A DNA stretch of 64,000 nt from an uncultured SAR116 cluster alpha proteobacterium (GTDB lineage Bacteria > Pseudomonadota > Alphaproteobacteria > Puniceispirillales > Marisalimonadaceae): positions 62,001 to 126,000 of the forward strand of contig CACBDG010000002.1 of NCBI GenBank assembly GCA_902537945.1, read 5' to 3'. The position numbers were made by a program, and so were the translations under genes. Positions 7,723 through 16,272 of this stretch are shown here, piece after piece. The first letter of the stretch is position 1. Each line of letters begins with the position of its first letter. Below the pieces are notes generated by a model that was not told the DNA's origin, made no database searches, and was given only the letters and a program-made list of their open reading frames with translations.

Positions 7723-8904
7723 TTGAAAAAACCCAATATTAATTTGTTGGCAGTAATAGTTGCTGTACCGGTCATTGGAATGACAATTATTGCGCCTGCT
7801 TTAACTATTATAAAAAATGATCTAAATATATCTTTTGAAAACACACAATTGATTTTAACACTATATTTTACTTTCTTAGCTTTTGGTCAAATATTATCTG
7901 GGCCATTTTCTGATAAATATGGAAGAAAACCAATTTTACTGTTGGGAGCTTCGATCTATTCAATTTCTGCCTTTTTTGCATCCTTATCATCTAATATAGA
8001 AATTTTATTGATACTTAGGTGTTTTCAAGGATTTGGCGCTGCAGCATGTTTATCTGTTGGAAGAACTATTTTAAGTGATTGTTACGAAATAAAAAAAGCA
8101 GCAAAAGAAATGTCTAAAATGACAGCTATAATGGCAGTTATTCCAATTTCTTGTTTTATCTTTGGAGGGTTTCTTGCCGAGTTTTTAGGATGGAGAACTA
8201 ATTTAATTGCTTTAGGCATAATAAGCTTAATTTTGATAATAGCTATGTCATTATTTTTAAATGAAACATTAATAAAAAAAGCTAAAAGTATAAGTTTTAA
8301 AAATATGTTTATAGTTTATAGAGGATTAATAAAAACACCTTCTTTTAATTTTTTTACCATTACTACTGCAATGCAGACATCTATGTTCTTTGCAATGAAT
8401 GGTTTCATGCCATATGAATTTGAAAGAAAAGGTGTCAGCATGTCAGAGTTTGGAATATGGTTTTCATTTACATCTATAGGATATATTTTTGGAAATATTC
8501 TAAATAGTAAATTAAGCCCAAAAATTGGTTTAGAAAGAATGTGTCTTTTAGGAACAATTTGCTCTTTTTGTACTGTATTGATATTTTTTATAAATAATAA
8601 TTTATTCCAAAATGGACCACTTGTTTTGTCATTAATATGTTTGTTATTTGGATGTTCGAATGGTTTTGCAGTAGCGAATAGTATGACTGGAGCGATAAAT
8701 TCTTCAGTGTCAAATAAAGGCGCAGCAAGTGGTTTGATGGGTGCCTTTCAAGTTGGGTCTGGAGGACTTGCTGGTTTTCTAATAATATATTTTGGAGGAG
8801 CTCAAAATTTTAATATATGTTTATATGCTTTATTTATAATGTCGGGTATTTCAATAATGTCCTCTTATTTAATATTACAAATAAAAAGGATGAGTATTAT
8901 ATAA
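7723..8904 (+). CDS. MFS transporter, Bcr/CflA-like drug exporter
   Basis: 393 residues with about 12 membrane segments. The conserved MFS loop between helices 2 and 3 reads GPFSDKYGRKPILLLG, matching the GxxxDRxGR(R/K) motif A, and a helix-4/5 region has RCFQGFGAAACLSVGR as in the Bcr/CflA drug:proton antiporters. The start is TTG at 7723; nearby ATGs are out of frame. It is followed at 1 nt by the amidohydrolase gene, so the two are very likely translated from one message. The substrate may be a small organic compound linked to that hydrolase, but this is inference. Confidence 0.85.
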   Translation: MKKPNINLLAVIVAVPVIGMTIIAPALTIIKNDLNISFENTQLILTLYFTFLAFGQILSGPFSDKYGRKPILLLGASIYSISAFFASLSSNIEILLILRCFQGFGAAACLSVGRTILSDCYEIKKAAKEMSKMTAIMAVIPISCFIFGGFLAEFLGWRTNLIALGIISLILIIAMSLFLNETLIKKAKSISFKNMFIVYRGLIKTPSFNFFTITTAMQTSMFFAMNGFMPYEFERKGVSMSEFGIWFSFTSIGYIFGNILNSKLSPKIGLERMCLLGTICSFCTVLIFFINNNLFQNGPLVLSLICLLFGCSNGFAVANSMTGAINSSVSNKGAASGLMGAFQVGSGGLAGFLIIYFGGAQNFNICLYALFIMSGISIMSSYLILQIKRMSII

Positions 8905-8905
8905 A

Positions 8906-9838
8906 ATGTTTGAAGATCAAAATATAGAAATCTTAGATTCTCATCATCATTTTTGGGATTTAGATAAAAATTACTATCCTTTCTTGTGTAATAAAATTGA
9001 TCCAGATTTTTTCTTAGGTAATTACGAAATGATTAGAAAAAATTATCTTCCTTTTGATTATGAGAGAGATTCAATAAATCACAAGGTTATAGGTACTATT
9101 CATTGTGAAGCAGAGTGGGACAGGAATGATCAGGTTGGTGAAACAAAATGGATAGAAAAATTAGCTAAGAGGAATAAATATCCAAATGCTATCATAGGTC
9201 ATGCTTGGTTCCATACCAAAAACGCAGAGACCATAATTGCTGAACAAGCCAGTTTTGATATGGTTAAAAGTATTCGCTCAAAACCAAATGTAAAGTTTGC
9301 AAAAAACTCTATTGATTATTCTCATGATGGTTCTATGCAAGATATTAATTGGAGAAACGGTTTAAAATTATTAGAAAAATATAATTTAAATTATGATTTA
9401 AGGGTTCCTACATGGCATTTAGAAGAAGCAGTGGAAATTGTAAGATTAATACCAAATACTAAAGTTATTATAAACCATTGTGGTTTTCCCTGGGATAGAT
9501 CTTTCGATGGAATGGAATTTTGGAGGAAGGGGATCAAAGCATTATCTTTAGAGCCTAATACATTTATAAAATTATCTGAATTTGGTGTTAAAGGAGAGGA
9601 GTGGAATTTCAAAGAGAATGCGAGTATAATCTACGAATTAATAGATTTCTTTGGTCCAAAAAGGTGTATGTTTGCAAGCAATTTTCCTGTTAGTAAACTT
9701 AAAATAACATTTGATAATTTATTTAATAATTATAAAAAAATTGTAGAAAAATTCTCAAAAATTGAGAAGAAATATTTGTTTTCTGAAACTGCCATTGAAG
9801 CTTATAATTTAAATAAATCATTGTTAAATACAAATTAA
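8906..9838 (+). CDS. Amidohydrolase family TIM-barrel metal-dependent hydrolase
   Basis: 310 residues. The N-terminus contains LDSHHHFWDLDKNYYPFL, the HxH metal-binding strand 1 signature of the amidohydrolase-2 group that includes lactonases (for example L-fuconolactonase) and decarboxylases. Further conserved points are the His in VIGTIHCEAEWD, the VIINHCGFPWD segment and MFASNFPVSKL near the C-terminus with the family's SNFP signature. Enzymes of this clan hydrolyse lactones or amides. The gene follows the MFS exporter by 1 nt and is in its operon. A sugar lactonase is a reasonable guess given the 2-keto-3-deoxygalactonate genes 5 kb downstream, though no direct link is visible. Confidence 0.85.
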   Translation: MFEDQNIEILDSHHHFWDLDKNYYPFLCNKIDPDFFLGNYEMIRKNYLPFDYERDSINHKVIGTIHCEAEWDRNDQVGETKWIEKLAKRNKYPNAIIGHAWFHTKNAETIIAEQASFDMVKSIRSKPNVKFAKNSIDYSHDGSMQDINWRNGLKLLEKYNLNYDLRVPTWHLEEAVEIVRLIPNTKVIINHCGFPWDRSFDGMEFWRKGIKALSLEPNTFIKLSEFGVKGEEWNFKENASIIYELIDFFGPKRCMFASNFPVSKLKITFDNLFNNYKKIVEKFSKIEKKYLFSETAIEAYNLNKSLLNTN

Positions 9839-9916
9839 TAACATTCGTATTATTCAATAATTTAAATTTTTTTTTAATTGTGTTAATTAATTATTATAAT
9901 TCACGAGGAGTTATGA

Positions 9917-11014
9917 TTGAGTATCCAATTTACTGATATTGTTAACAAATTGCCAGCCTCTGTACCTTTTGTAGGTCCAGAAGCTCAAGAAAGAAGTATA
10001 AATCAACTTTTTAAAGCACGTATTGGAGCTAATGAGAGCGTTTTTGGGCCTTCAGAAAAAGCAATTTCAGCTATGAAAAAACAATTCAGTGAAGTTTGGA
10101 TGTATGGTGATCCAGAAAATTTTGATTTAAAACACGCACTTGCAAAAAAACATAAAGTAAATTTTGAAAATATTGTTGTAGGTGAAGGAATTGATGGCTT
10201 ACTAGGATACCTGGTTAGATTGATAATAGAAAAAGGAGATAATGTCGTTACTACTGATGGCGCGTATCCAACTTTTAATTATCATGTAGATGGATTTGGA
10301 GGAAATCTATATAAAGTACCTTTCTGTAATGACATGGAAGACTTACAGAATTTACTTGATAAAGTTAAAGAAACATCAGCAAAAATTTTATATGTATCAA
10401 ATCCCAACAATCCAATGGGAACAATTAATAAACCTTCAGATATTGAAACATTAATACAGAATCTTCCAGAAACCACCTTGTTATGTTTGGATGAAGCTTA
10501 TATTGATTTTGTAGATGATAACTTTGTACCTAAGATTTCATTGGATACAAAAAATGTAATTAGAATGAGAACTTTTTCAAAAGCATACGGAATGGCCGGA
10601 TTAAGGGTTGGGTACGCAATAGGAGAAAAAGACTTAATCTTGAATTTTGAAAAAATAAGAAATCATTTTGGTATGTCAAGAATTTCTCAAGTAGGTGCAT
10701 TAGCTGCTTTAGAAGATTATGAATTTATCAGTGATGTAATTAATAAAGTAAAATTATCGAGAAATAGAATTGCTGATATTGCAAATGATAATAATTGTAA
10801 ATTTATACCCTCTTTTACAAATTTTGTAGCAATTGATTGTTTGAAAGATAGTAAATTTGCAAAAAAAGTACTTGAAAATTTAATTAATAACGGTGTTTTT
10901 GTAAGAATGCCATATTCATATCCTCAAAATAGGTGTATAAGAGTTACAGTGGGATTAGACAAAGATATTGATTTATTTGAAAAATATTTTCCAATAGCAT
11001 TAAAAGAAAGCTAA
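9917..11014 (+). CDS. PLP-dependent aminotransferase, HisC-like class II
   Basis: 365 residues of fold type I. The internal aldimine Lys is Lys222 in RTFSKAYGMAGLRVGY; SNPNNPMGT and LDEAYIDF are the standard PLP-contact motifs, and RVTVG near the end holds the substrate-carboxylate Arg. The closest familiar proteins are histidinol-phosphate aminotransferases, but no other histidine gene is nearby, so a broader amino-acid transaminase role is equally likely. The start is TTG 9917, chosen because GAGGAG ends 6 nt upstream and the ATG 4 nt earlier is out of frame. An aldehyde dehydrogenase follows, so a catabolic transaminase/dehydrogenase pair is plausible. Confidence 0.85.
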   Translation: MSIQFTDIVNKLPASVPFVGPEAQERSINQLFKARIGANESVFGPSEKAISAMKKQFSEVWMYGDPENFDLKHALAKKHKVNFENIVVGEGIDGLLGYLVRLIIEKGDNVVTTDGAYPTFNYHVDGFGGNLYKVPFCNDMEDLQNLLDKVKETSAKILYVSNPNNPMGTINKPSDIETLIQNLPETTLLCLDEAYIDFVDDNFVPKISLDTKNVIRMRTFSKAYGMAGLRVGYAIGEKDLILNFEKIRNHFGMSRISQVGALAALEDYEFISDVINKVKLSRNRIADIANDNNCKFIPSFTNFVAIDCLKDSKFAKKVLENLINNGVFVRMPYSYPQNRCIRVTVGLDKDIDLFEKYFPIALKES

Positions 11015-11079
11015 TTGAAATAATATATCTCAAATCTTTAACTGTAATTATCAATTTAAATAAACTAAGGAGTTTTTAT

Positions 11080-12525
11080 ATGTCAATAAATTATCCAGAT
11101 ACTCATCTTTTTCTTAATGGAGAATGGAAAGAAGCTGTAGCAAAAGAGAATCTTGAAATTATAAATCCAGCAACAGAAGAAGTTATTGGTAAAGTATCAC
11201 ATGCTAGAAAAGAAGATTTAGATATCGCTCTAAATGCTGCTGAAAAAGCATTTGACAGTTGGAAAAATGTTTCTGCTTACGAAAGATCAAAAATTTTACG
11301 AAAGGCTGCTGACATAGTTCGTAGTAAGGCAGACCACATTGCTACACTTATGACAATGGAACAAGGTAAACCAGTTATTGAAGCCAAGATGGAAACAATG
11401 GGAGCAGCTGATTCAATTGATTGGTATGCTGAAGAGGGAAGACGTGCTTATGGAAGAATAATTCCTTCAAGAGCCCCTGAAGGAGTTTACCAATTTGTTT
11501 TCAAAGAACCAGTTGGTGTGGTTGCAGCTTTTACTCCTTGGAATTTTCCTTTAAATCAAGTTGTTAAAAAAGTTGCTGCAGCATTTGCTGCTGGTTGTAC
11601 TGCGATTGTAAAAGGACCTGAAGAAACACCTGCAAGTGTAGCTGAGTTAATTAAAGCTTTTGATGAAGCTGGAATGCCTAAAGGTTCAATAAATTTAGTT
11701 TATGGAATACCTGCTGAAATTTCCGAGTATTTAATCGCCCATCCCGTTGTAAGAAAAGTTACTTTTACTGGCTCTACAGCAGTTGGAAAATTATTAGCTT
11801 CTCAAGCTGGAACACACATGAAAAGAGTTACTATGGAACTCGGTGGTCATTCTCCTGCTATTGTTTGTGAAGATGCAGATGTAAAGACAGCTGTGAAGAT
11901 ATTAAGTGCAAATAAGTTTAGAAATGCTGGTCAAGTATGTATTTCACCAACCAGATTTTTAGTACATGATTCAGTTTATGATGAATTTGTTGATGGATTT
12001 GTTAAACAAGCCGAGTCTCTTAATGTTGGCAATGGACTTGAGGATGGAGTTAAGATGGGTCCACTAGCTCACGACAGAAGACTGACTGCAATTGAGGGAT
12101 TTGTTGCTGACGCAGTTGAAAATGGAGCAAAAATTTTAACTGGTGGTAAAAGAAAAGGTAATAAAGGTTACTTTTTTGAACCAACTGTAATGACAAATGT
12201 CAGTAAAGAAGCTAGGATTATGAATGAAGAACCTTTTGGCCCACTAGCGCCAATAAATTCATTTAGTTCTATAGATGAAGTTGTAGAAGAGTCTAACCGT
12301 CTAAATTATGGATTAGCAGCATATGCATACACAAATTCTGCAAAAACAGCGCAAGATCTTGGTCATAAGATAGAAAGTGGTCAGGTATCAATTAATCATC
12401 ATGGCTTGGGGTTAGTAGATACACCATTTGGTGGTGTTAAAGATTCTGGATATGGATCAGAAGGTGGCCCAGAAGGACTGGATGCTTACATGACCACTAA
12501 ACTAGTATCACAAACTGGTTTGTAA
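11080..12525 (+). CDS. NAD(P)-dependent aldehyde dehydrogenase, succinate-semialdehyde-dehydrogenase-like
   Basis: 481 residues, the usual length for the ALDH superfamily. The nucleotide-binding PWNFPL segment, the general base Glu253 in MELGGHSP, and the nucleophile Cys287 in NAGQVCISPTRF are all in place, as is the late EEPFGPLAPI motif. Such enzymes oxidise aldehydes to acids through a thioester. The sequence style (MEQGKPVIEAKMET, GGVKDSGYGSEGG) is closest to the GabD/succinate semialdehyde group, but the exact aldehyde is unproven. A strong AAGGAG precedes the ATG. A rho-independent terminator 21 nt after the stop closes the unit. Confidence 0.92.
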   Translation: MSINYPDTHLFLNGEWKEAVAKENLEIINPATEEVIGKVSHARKEDLDIALNAAEKAFDSWKNVSAYERSKILRKAADIVRSKADHIATLMTMEQGKPVIEAKMETMGAADSIDWYAEEGRRAYGRIIPSRAPEGVYQFVFKEPVGVVAAFTPWNFPLNQVVKKVAAAFAAGCTAIVKGPEETPASVAELIKAFDEAGMPKGSINLVYGIPAEISEYLIAHPVVRKVTFTGSTAVGKLLASQAGTHMKRVTMELGGHSPAIVCEDADVKTAVKILSANKFRNAGQVCISPTRFLVHDSVYDEFVDGFVKQAESLNVGNGLEDGVKMGPLAHDRRLTAIEGFVADAVENGAKILTGGKRKGNKGYFFEPTVMTNVSKEARIMNEEPFGPLAPINSFSSIDEVVEESNRLNYGLAAYAYTNSAKTAQDLGHKIESGQVSINHHGLGLVDTPFGGVKDSGYGSEGGPEGLDAYMTTKLVSQTGL

Positions 12526-12546
12526 TCAGTTAAAAATGAAATAATG

Positions 12547-12576
12547 AAAGCAGTCTCCCTTAGGCTGCTTTTTTTT
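12547..12576 (+). terminator. Rho-independent terminator after aldehyde dehydrogenase gene
   Basis: GCAGTCT (12550-12556) and AGGCTGC (12562-12568) form a 7-bp stem with one G-U around loop CCCTT, extended by A-T pairs, and eight T follow. It is 21 nt downstream of the aldehyde dehydrogenase stop and separates that gene from the GAF signalling group. Confidence 0.9.
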
Positions 12577-12657
12577 GTAAAAGACAAATTTTTTATTTAA
12601 AAATAATTAAAATTAATTTAGCATAATATATAGATTAATTTTATAGGCAATTTGATT

Positions 12658-13485
12658 ATGGAATGGGTACCTGCACCTACACCGATAAATGAAAATAGAA
12701 GAGCACAAGCTGTTGAAAAAACTGGTATAATTGGCACAGATCAAATTTATTTATTTGATATCTATGTTGAAATTGCAAAAGATATAAGTGGATATGATGC
12801 TGGTAGTTTTAGTTTATATGACTCTCAAAATCAATGCATGATTTCAGAAATTGGGAAGCCAGAACCAAGAGAAATACACCGCAAAGCTGATAAGGCTGCA
12901 AGTATTTGTTCATATGTTTTGCTAGAAAAAAACCCGTTGATTGTATTTGATTTAAAAAAACATGATATTTTTAAATATCATCCAGCTGTTGAATCCGGCA
13001 TGGTCCATAGTTATTGTGGATTTCCAGTGAGAAACAAAGATGGTTATGCTATGGGGACTTTTTGCATTTTTAATTTTGATGGTATAAAAGAGATACCAGA
13101 AGAAAAACTTGATTTGATAGAAAAATTAGTATCAAGATTAGCCTTACAAATAGATACTCAAACTGACCAAAAAGAATTAACTTCTCAAAAAATTTCTAAA
13201 TCTGTTGATGTTTTTTATGATTTTAATTCAGAATTTAAACTCACAGATTATAAAAATTTTATTGATGTGTGTAGCGGACTAAACTTGTCAAAAGACATTG
13301 CATCAAACTTGATAAGTAGTGGTTTATGTGAATTAAAAAACAATAATGTTATCCTTTCATCTGAAGGTAATGAGCTACAAGAAAAAATGAATGTATTTAC
13401 AAGAGTTTACAACAACATAAAAGTTGAAGGTAAAGAGGCTAATTCTTTAATTGACAATGCTCTTGATGAGTTGAGTGAATTATAA
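12658..13485 (+). CDS. GAF-domain sensor-like protein
   Basis: 276 residues from the ATG at 12658; a TTG two codons earlier is possible, and neither has a strong ribosome binding site. Residues about 25-165 look like a GAF domain: the strand-rich YDAGSFSLYD region, a central acidic/aromatic loop, and the terminal SGMVHSYCGFPVRNKDGYAM plus GTFCIFNF segment that typifies stand-alone GAF proteins. The C-terminal ~100 residues are helical and match nothing I recognise. GAF domains bind small molecules or react to redox changes; no histidine kinase, GGDEF or HTH part is attached. The stop codon overlaps the next start by one base, so the 110-residue protein is a likely partner. Confidence 0.75.
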   Translation: MEWVPAPTPINENRRAQAVEKTGIIGTDQIYLFDIYVEIAKDISGYDAGSFSLYDSQNQCMISEIGKPEPREIHRKADKAASICSYVLLEKNPLIVFDLKKHDIFKYHPAVESGMVHSYCGFPVRNKDGYAMGTFCIFNFDGIKEIPEEKLDLIEKLVSRLALQIDTQTDQKELTSQKISKSVDVFYDFNSEFKLTDYKNFIDVCSGLNLSKDIASNLISSGLCELKNNNVILSSEGNELQEKMNVFTRVYNNIKVEGKEANSLIDNALDELSEL

Positions 13486-13817
13486 TGTTTGCAAAAGTTT
13501 ATCAATATAAGTTTGGAACGGTTGCAGAAGCAAAAGTTGCAGCATCTTTCTGTGCAGATAATTTGGGGAAAAAAATCAGTAAGTATAAATTTCAATCATT
13601 AAATGTAATGATTGGAAAAGAGGGTGACTTATCAATTTTCATAAAATTTGACACGATTGACAGACTTAAAAAATATGAATCTGAATCTGATGAGTTCATA
13701 AAAGAATTAAAACAAACATTTGTATTTAAAGAAAATCAATACGCTGGAGTTTTTGTGTATAACTATGAAGCTGAAGCAACTTCATCTGAAATTAAAATTA
13801 CAACACCCGCGGCATAA
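13485..13817 (+). CDS. Small protein of unknown function, translationally coupled to GAF protein
   Basis: 110 residues, no signal peptide or membrane segment. The alternation of strands and helices (FAKVYQYKFGTVAEAKVAAS, then LNVMIGKEGDLSIFIKFDTI, then VFVYNYEAEA) is compatible with a ferredoxin-like or dimeric α/β-barrel fold, but I recognise no family. Its ATG overlaps the last base of the GAF gene's TAA, a classic coupling arrangement, so a physical partnership with the GAF protein is likely. The C-terminus (SEIKITTPAA) looks disordered. Function unknown. Confidence 0.7.
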   Translation: MFAKVYQYKFGTVAEAKVAASFCADNLGKKISKYKFQSLNVMIGKEGDLSIFIKFDTIDRLKKYESESDEFIKELKQTFVFKENQYAGVFVYNYEAEATSSEIKITTPAA

Positions 13818-13899
13818 AAATTTTTTCAAATTAAACTTATTTACTATAGATTTTTTCTAAATTTAATTATAAAAAATTGTAGAATTTACTGAGGTTATA

Positions 13900-14682
13900 A
13901 TGGAAACGGACAAAGATAAGAAAAAAAAAGAAAATATTATATTAAAAAAATATATACCATTGCTAGGAAAGCATTATAAAATTCACGAATTAACCAAAGA
14001 CCACCTTAAACGTGATCAAGATAATGAAGAATGCTTCATAATCAAAGAAGGTTCAGTTTTAGCTAGAGATACATCCGGTAAAACATTTAGTTTAGAACCT
14101 GGACATCCTATAGGATTTGCTGAAGCAATGGTTTCTAGATCTTATGAATTGGAGTATATATTAAAAGAAGATACATCTGTATATGCTTTTAAGAGTAGTG
14201 AAATAAGGAAGGCACTAGCTACTTCATCTTCTCTTACTAGAGGTATGGCCAAATATTCTTTAGATAGGATTTTTAATACGAAAAAGAGTAAAACGTATCA
14301 TCTTATAGATGATGGTTTTTTATCTAGGCAGGAAGAACGTTTTCCTATGAGAGAATTTGCTGACGATGAAACTATATTCATGCGAAATCAAAAACCCAAA
14401 TTTTTCTTTTATGTCGAATCAGGTAAGGTTGAACTTCATTCAAGAACGGATAAAGTTGTTGCTACTTATTATCCTGGAGACTCTTTTGGAGAAATGGCTT
14501 TATTCACTGATAGTTTTAGATCTGCAACAGCAAAATCGGTTGGTAGTACAACATTACAAATGGTAAGTAGAGAATATATTAAAGAATATTTTGAAAATGA
14601 AGATCCACTAGTTAAGTTTAGCCTTGTTTGCATCTTGGAGAGATTACGAGCAATGAACAATTTAAGAAATCTGATTTTATAA
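13900..14682 (+). CDS. Protein with two cyclic-nucleotide-binding-like domains and no DNA-binding domain
   Basis: 260 residues. The second half has a complete cyclic-nucleotide phosphate-binding cassette, PGDSFGEMALFTDSFRSATA (192-211), with the ligand-contacting Glu198 and Arg207. The first half (about 40-110) repeats the fold as PGHPIGFAEAMVSRS (67-81) but lacks the Arg, so it is probably a degenerate, non-binding copy. The C-terminal ~40 residues are helical without the winged helix of CRP/FNR proteins, so this is not a normal transcription factor. Its place just after the GAF pair suggests a signalling group. No nucleotide cyclase gene is in the window. Confidence 0.85.
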   Translation: METDKDKKKKENIILKKYIPLLGKHYKIHELTKDHLKRDQDNEECFIIKEGSVLARDTSGKTFSLEPGHPIGFAEAMVSRSYELEYILKEDTSVYAFKSSEIRKALATSSSLTRGMAKYSLDRIFNTKKSKTYHLIDDGFLSRQEERFPMREFADDETIFMRNQKPKFFFYVESGKVELHSRTDKVVATYYPGDSFGEMALFTDSFRSATAKSVGSTTLQMVSREYIKEYFENEDPLVKFSLVCILERLRAMNNLRNLIL

Positions 14683-14729
14683 TATAATTTTATTATAAGT
14701 ATAGAATTCAACTTTAATGGAAAGATACT

Positions 14730-15617
14730 TTGGACAAATGGATAGCTGTTGATTGGGGTACAAGTTTTTTCCGAGCGTATTTAATAAAAGATGAAAAAGT
14801 TTTATGTGCTGCAAAAACAAATGATGGAATGAAATTTGTTCAAAATAATAATTTTGAAGAGACTTTGGTTAAGTCAATAGAACCATGGTTAAATAATAAA
14901 TATAAAATAGAAGTATTAGCAAGTGGCATGATTGGTTCAAAGCAAGGATGGATAGAGGCCCCTTACCAAAAAACACCATGTAATTTAAATAATATTGAGT
15001 TTATATCTCCGTTTGTTAGAGATGACAGATTTTCTGTAAAAATTTTTTCAGGAATTGCACAGAGTAACAAACCAGATGTAATGCGAGGCGAAGAAACACA
15101 GATAGCAGGATTTCTATATGATAATCAAAATTTTAATGGTTCAATATGTTTGCCTGGAACCCACAGTAAATGGGTTCAAATCGAAAATGGAAACATTATA
15201 AATTTCAAAACTTTTATGACAGGTGAATTATTTGAGATTATTTCTAAAAATTCCATATTAATTCATACTGTAACATCCAAAAAAATTCAAAAAAATGAAC
15301 TAATAAAAGCTGTTAATGAAATTTTTATAAAGCCTGAGATTTTTGGAAATGCATTATTTCAATTAAGAGCAGATGATCTCATAAATTCGAGAGGATCAGA
15401 AATTTATAAGTCAAAATTATCGGGATATTTACTAGGTTTAGAGTTATTAGGTAGTATGGAGTTTTGGGAAAAAAAGGATATAGTTTTGATTGGTAATGCA
15501 GATTTAGTAAAGATGTATGAGTATGTTTTGCAAAAAAAAGTAAATTCCATAAAAAGTTTTTTATCTGAGAAAATGGTATTAAAGGGATTGAAAAATTTTA
15601 AAAATAAATGCTTATAA
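14730..15617 (+). CDS. dgoK: 2-dehydro-3-deoxygalactonokinase
   Basis: 295 residues. The start MDKWIAVDWGTSFFRAYLI carries the phosphate-1 motif DWGTSxxRAxL of the DgoK branch of the ASKHA kinases; LASGMIGSKQGWIEAPY and RGEETQIAGF with LPGTHSKWV are further DgoK hallmarks. The enzyme phosphorylates 2-keto-3-deoxygalactonate with ATP, the step before aldol cleavage. The TTG start at 14730 is preceded by GGAAAG. The aldolase gene dgoA lies 6 nt downstream, giving a two-step module that ends in pyruvate and glyceraldehyde 3-phosphate. No galactonate dehydratase gene is seen in the window. Confidence 0.93.
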   Translation: MDKWIAVDWGTSFFRAYLIKDEKVLCAAKTNDGMKFVQNNNFEETLVKSIEPWLNNKYKIEVLASGMIGSKQGWIEAPYQKTPCNLNNIEFISPFVRDDRFSVKIFSGIAQSNKPDVMRGEETQIAGFLYDNQNFNGSICLPGTHSKWVQIENGNIINFKTFMTGELFEIISKNSILIHTVTSKKIQKNELIKAVNEIFIKPEIFGNALFQLRADDLINSRGSEIYKSKLSGYLLGLELLGSMEFWEKKDIVLIGNADLVKMYEYVLQKKVNSIKSFLSEKMVLKGLKNFKNKCL

Positions 15618-15623
15618 AGTTAT

Positions 15624-16259
15624 ATGACTAACAGTAAAAAAATATTTAATTCAAGAAGACCATTAATAGCTATTTTAAGAGGTATTACTCCTCTCGAAGC
15701 TGAAAGTGTTTCAGATGTTCTAATAGAGGCAGGTATAAGTATAATAGAGGTGCCTTTAAATTCACCTCAACCTTTTGAAACAATAAAAAGAATGGTAAAA
15801 TTCCATGGTGAAAATGGTATTTTTGGAGCTGGAACTGTTTTGAAAGAATATGATGTTCATAGAGTTCAAGAAGTTGGAGGAAAAATAATAGTTTCTCCAA
15901 ATTTGAACACGCTTGTTATAAAAAAAACAAAAGAATTAAATATGTATAGTATACCTGGAGTTTTTACTGCAACTGAGTGTTTTGATGCCTTAGATAGTGG
16001 AGCTGATGCACTCAAATTTTTTCCAGCTTCTCTTTTAAAAGAAGAAAATTTTAGAGCTTTACATGCAGTTTTGCCAGAAAATACTATTTCTATTGCCGTC
16101 GGTGGTATAACTGAAAATGTATTTGAGAGTTGGTTAAAAGTTAATATTAATGGTTTTGGCTTGGGGTCTAATCTTTATAAACCTGGAATGTTGGTTGAAG
16201 AAGTAAAGTTAAAAGCACAAAATATTGTTAAGTTTTATGATAAGTGTATTCGAGACTGA
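15624..16259 (+). CDS. dgoA: 2-dehydro-3-deoxy-6-phosphogalactonate aldolase
   Basis: 211 residues, the usual length of the KDPG/KDPGal class I aldolases. The Schiff-base Lys131 is in DALKFFPAS and the acid/base Glu42 in IIEVPLNSP; GAGTVL and the phosphate-binding VGGI segment are also present. The LNSP variant after Glu42 and the coupling to dgoK favour the galactonate enzyme over the Entner-Doudoroff Eda. It cleaves 2-keto-3-deoxy-6-phosphogalactonate to pyruvate and glyceraldehyde 3-phosphate. The formate dehydrogenase genes begin 13 nt later on the same strand, so one long transcript is possible. Confidence 0.93.
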   Translation: MTNSKKIFNSRRPLIAILRGITPLEAESVSDVLIEAGISIIEVPLNSPQPFETIKRMVKFHGENGIFGAGTVLKEYDVHRVQEVGGKIIVSPNLNTLVIKKTKELNMYSIPGVFTATECFDALDSGADALKFFPASLLKEENFRALHAVLPENTISIAVGGITENVFESWLKVNINGFGLGSNLYKPGMLVEEVKLKAQNIVKFYDKCIRD

Positions 16260-16272
16260 GTGAAGTTAAATA

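Noticed and set aside
12609-12642. AAAATTAAT/ATTAATTTT inverted repeat before the GAF gene
   Set aside because: It is made only of A and T in very AT-rich DNA, so a chance match is likely and no known operator is matched.
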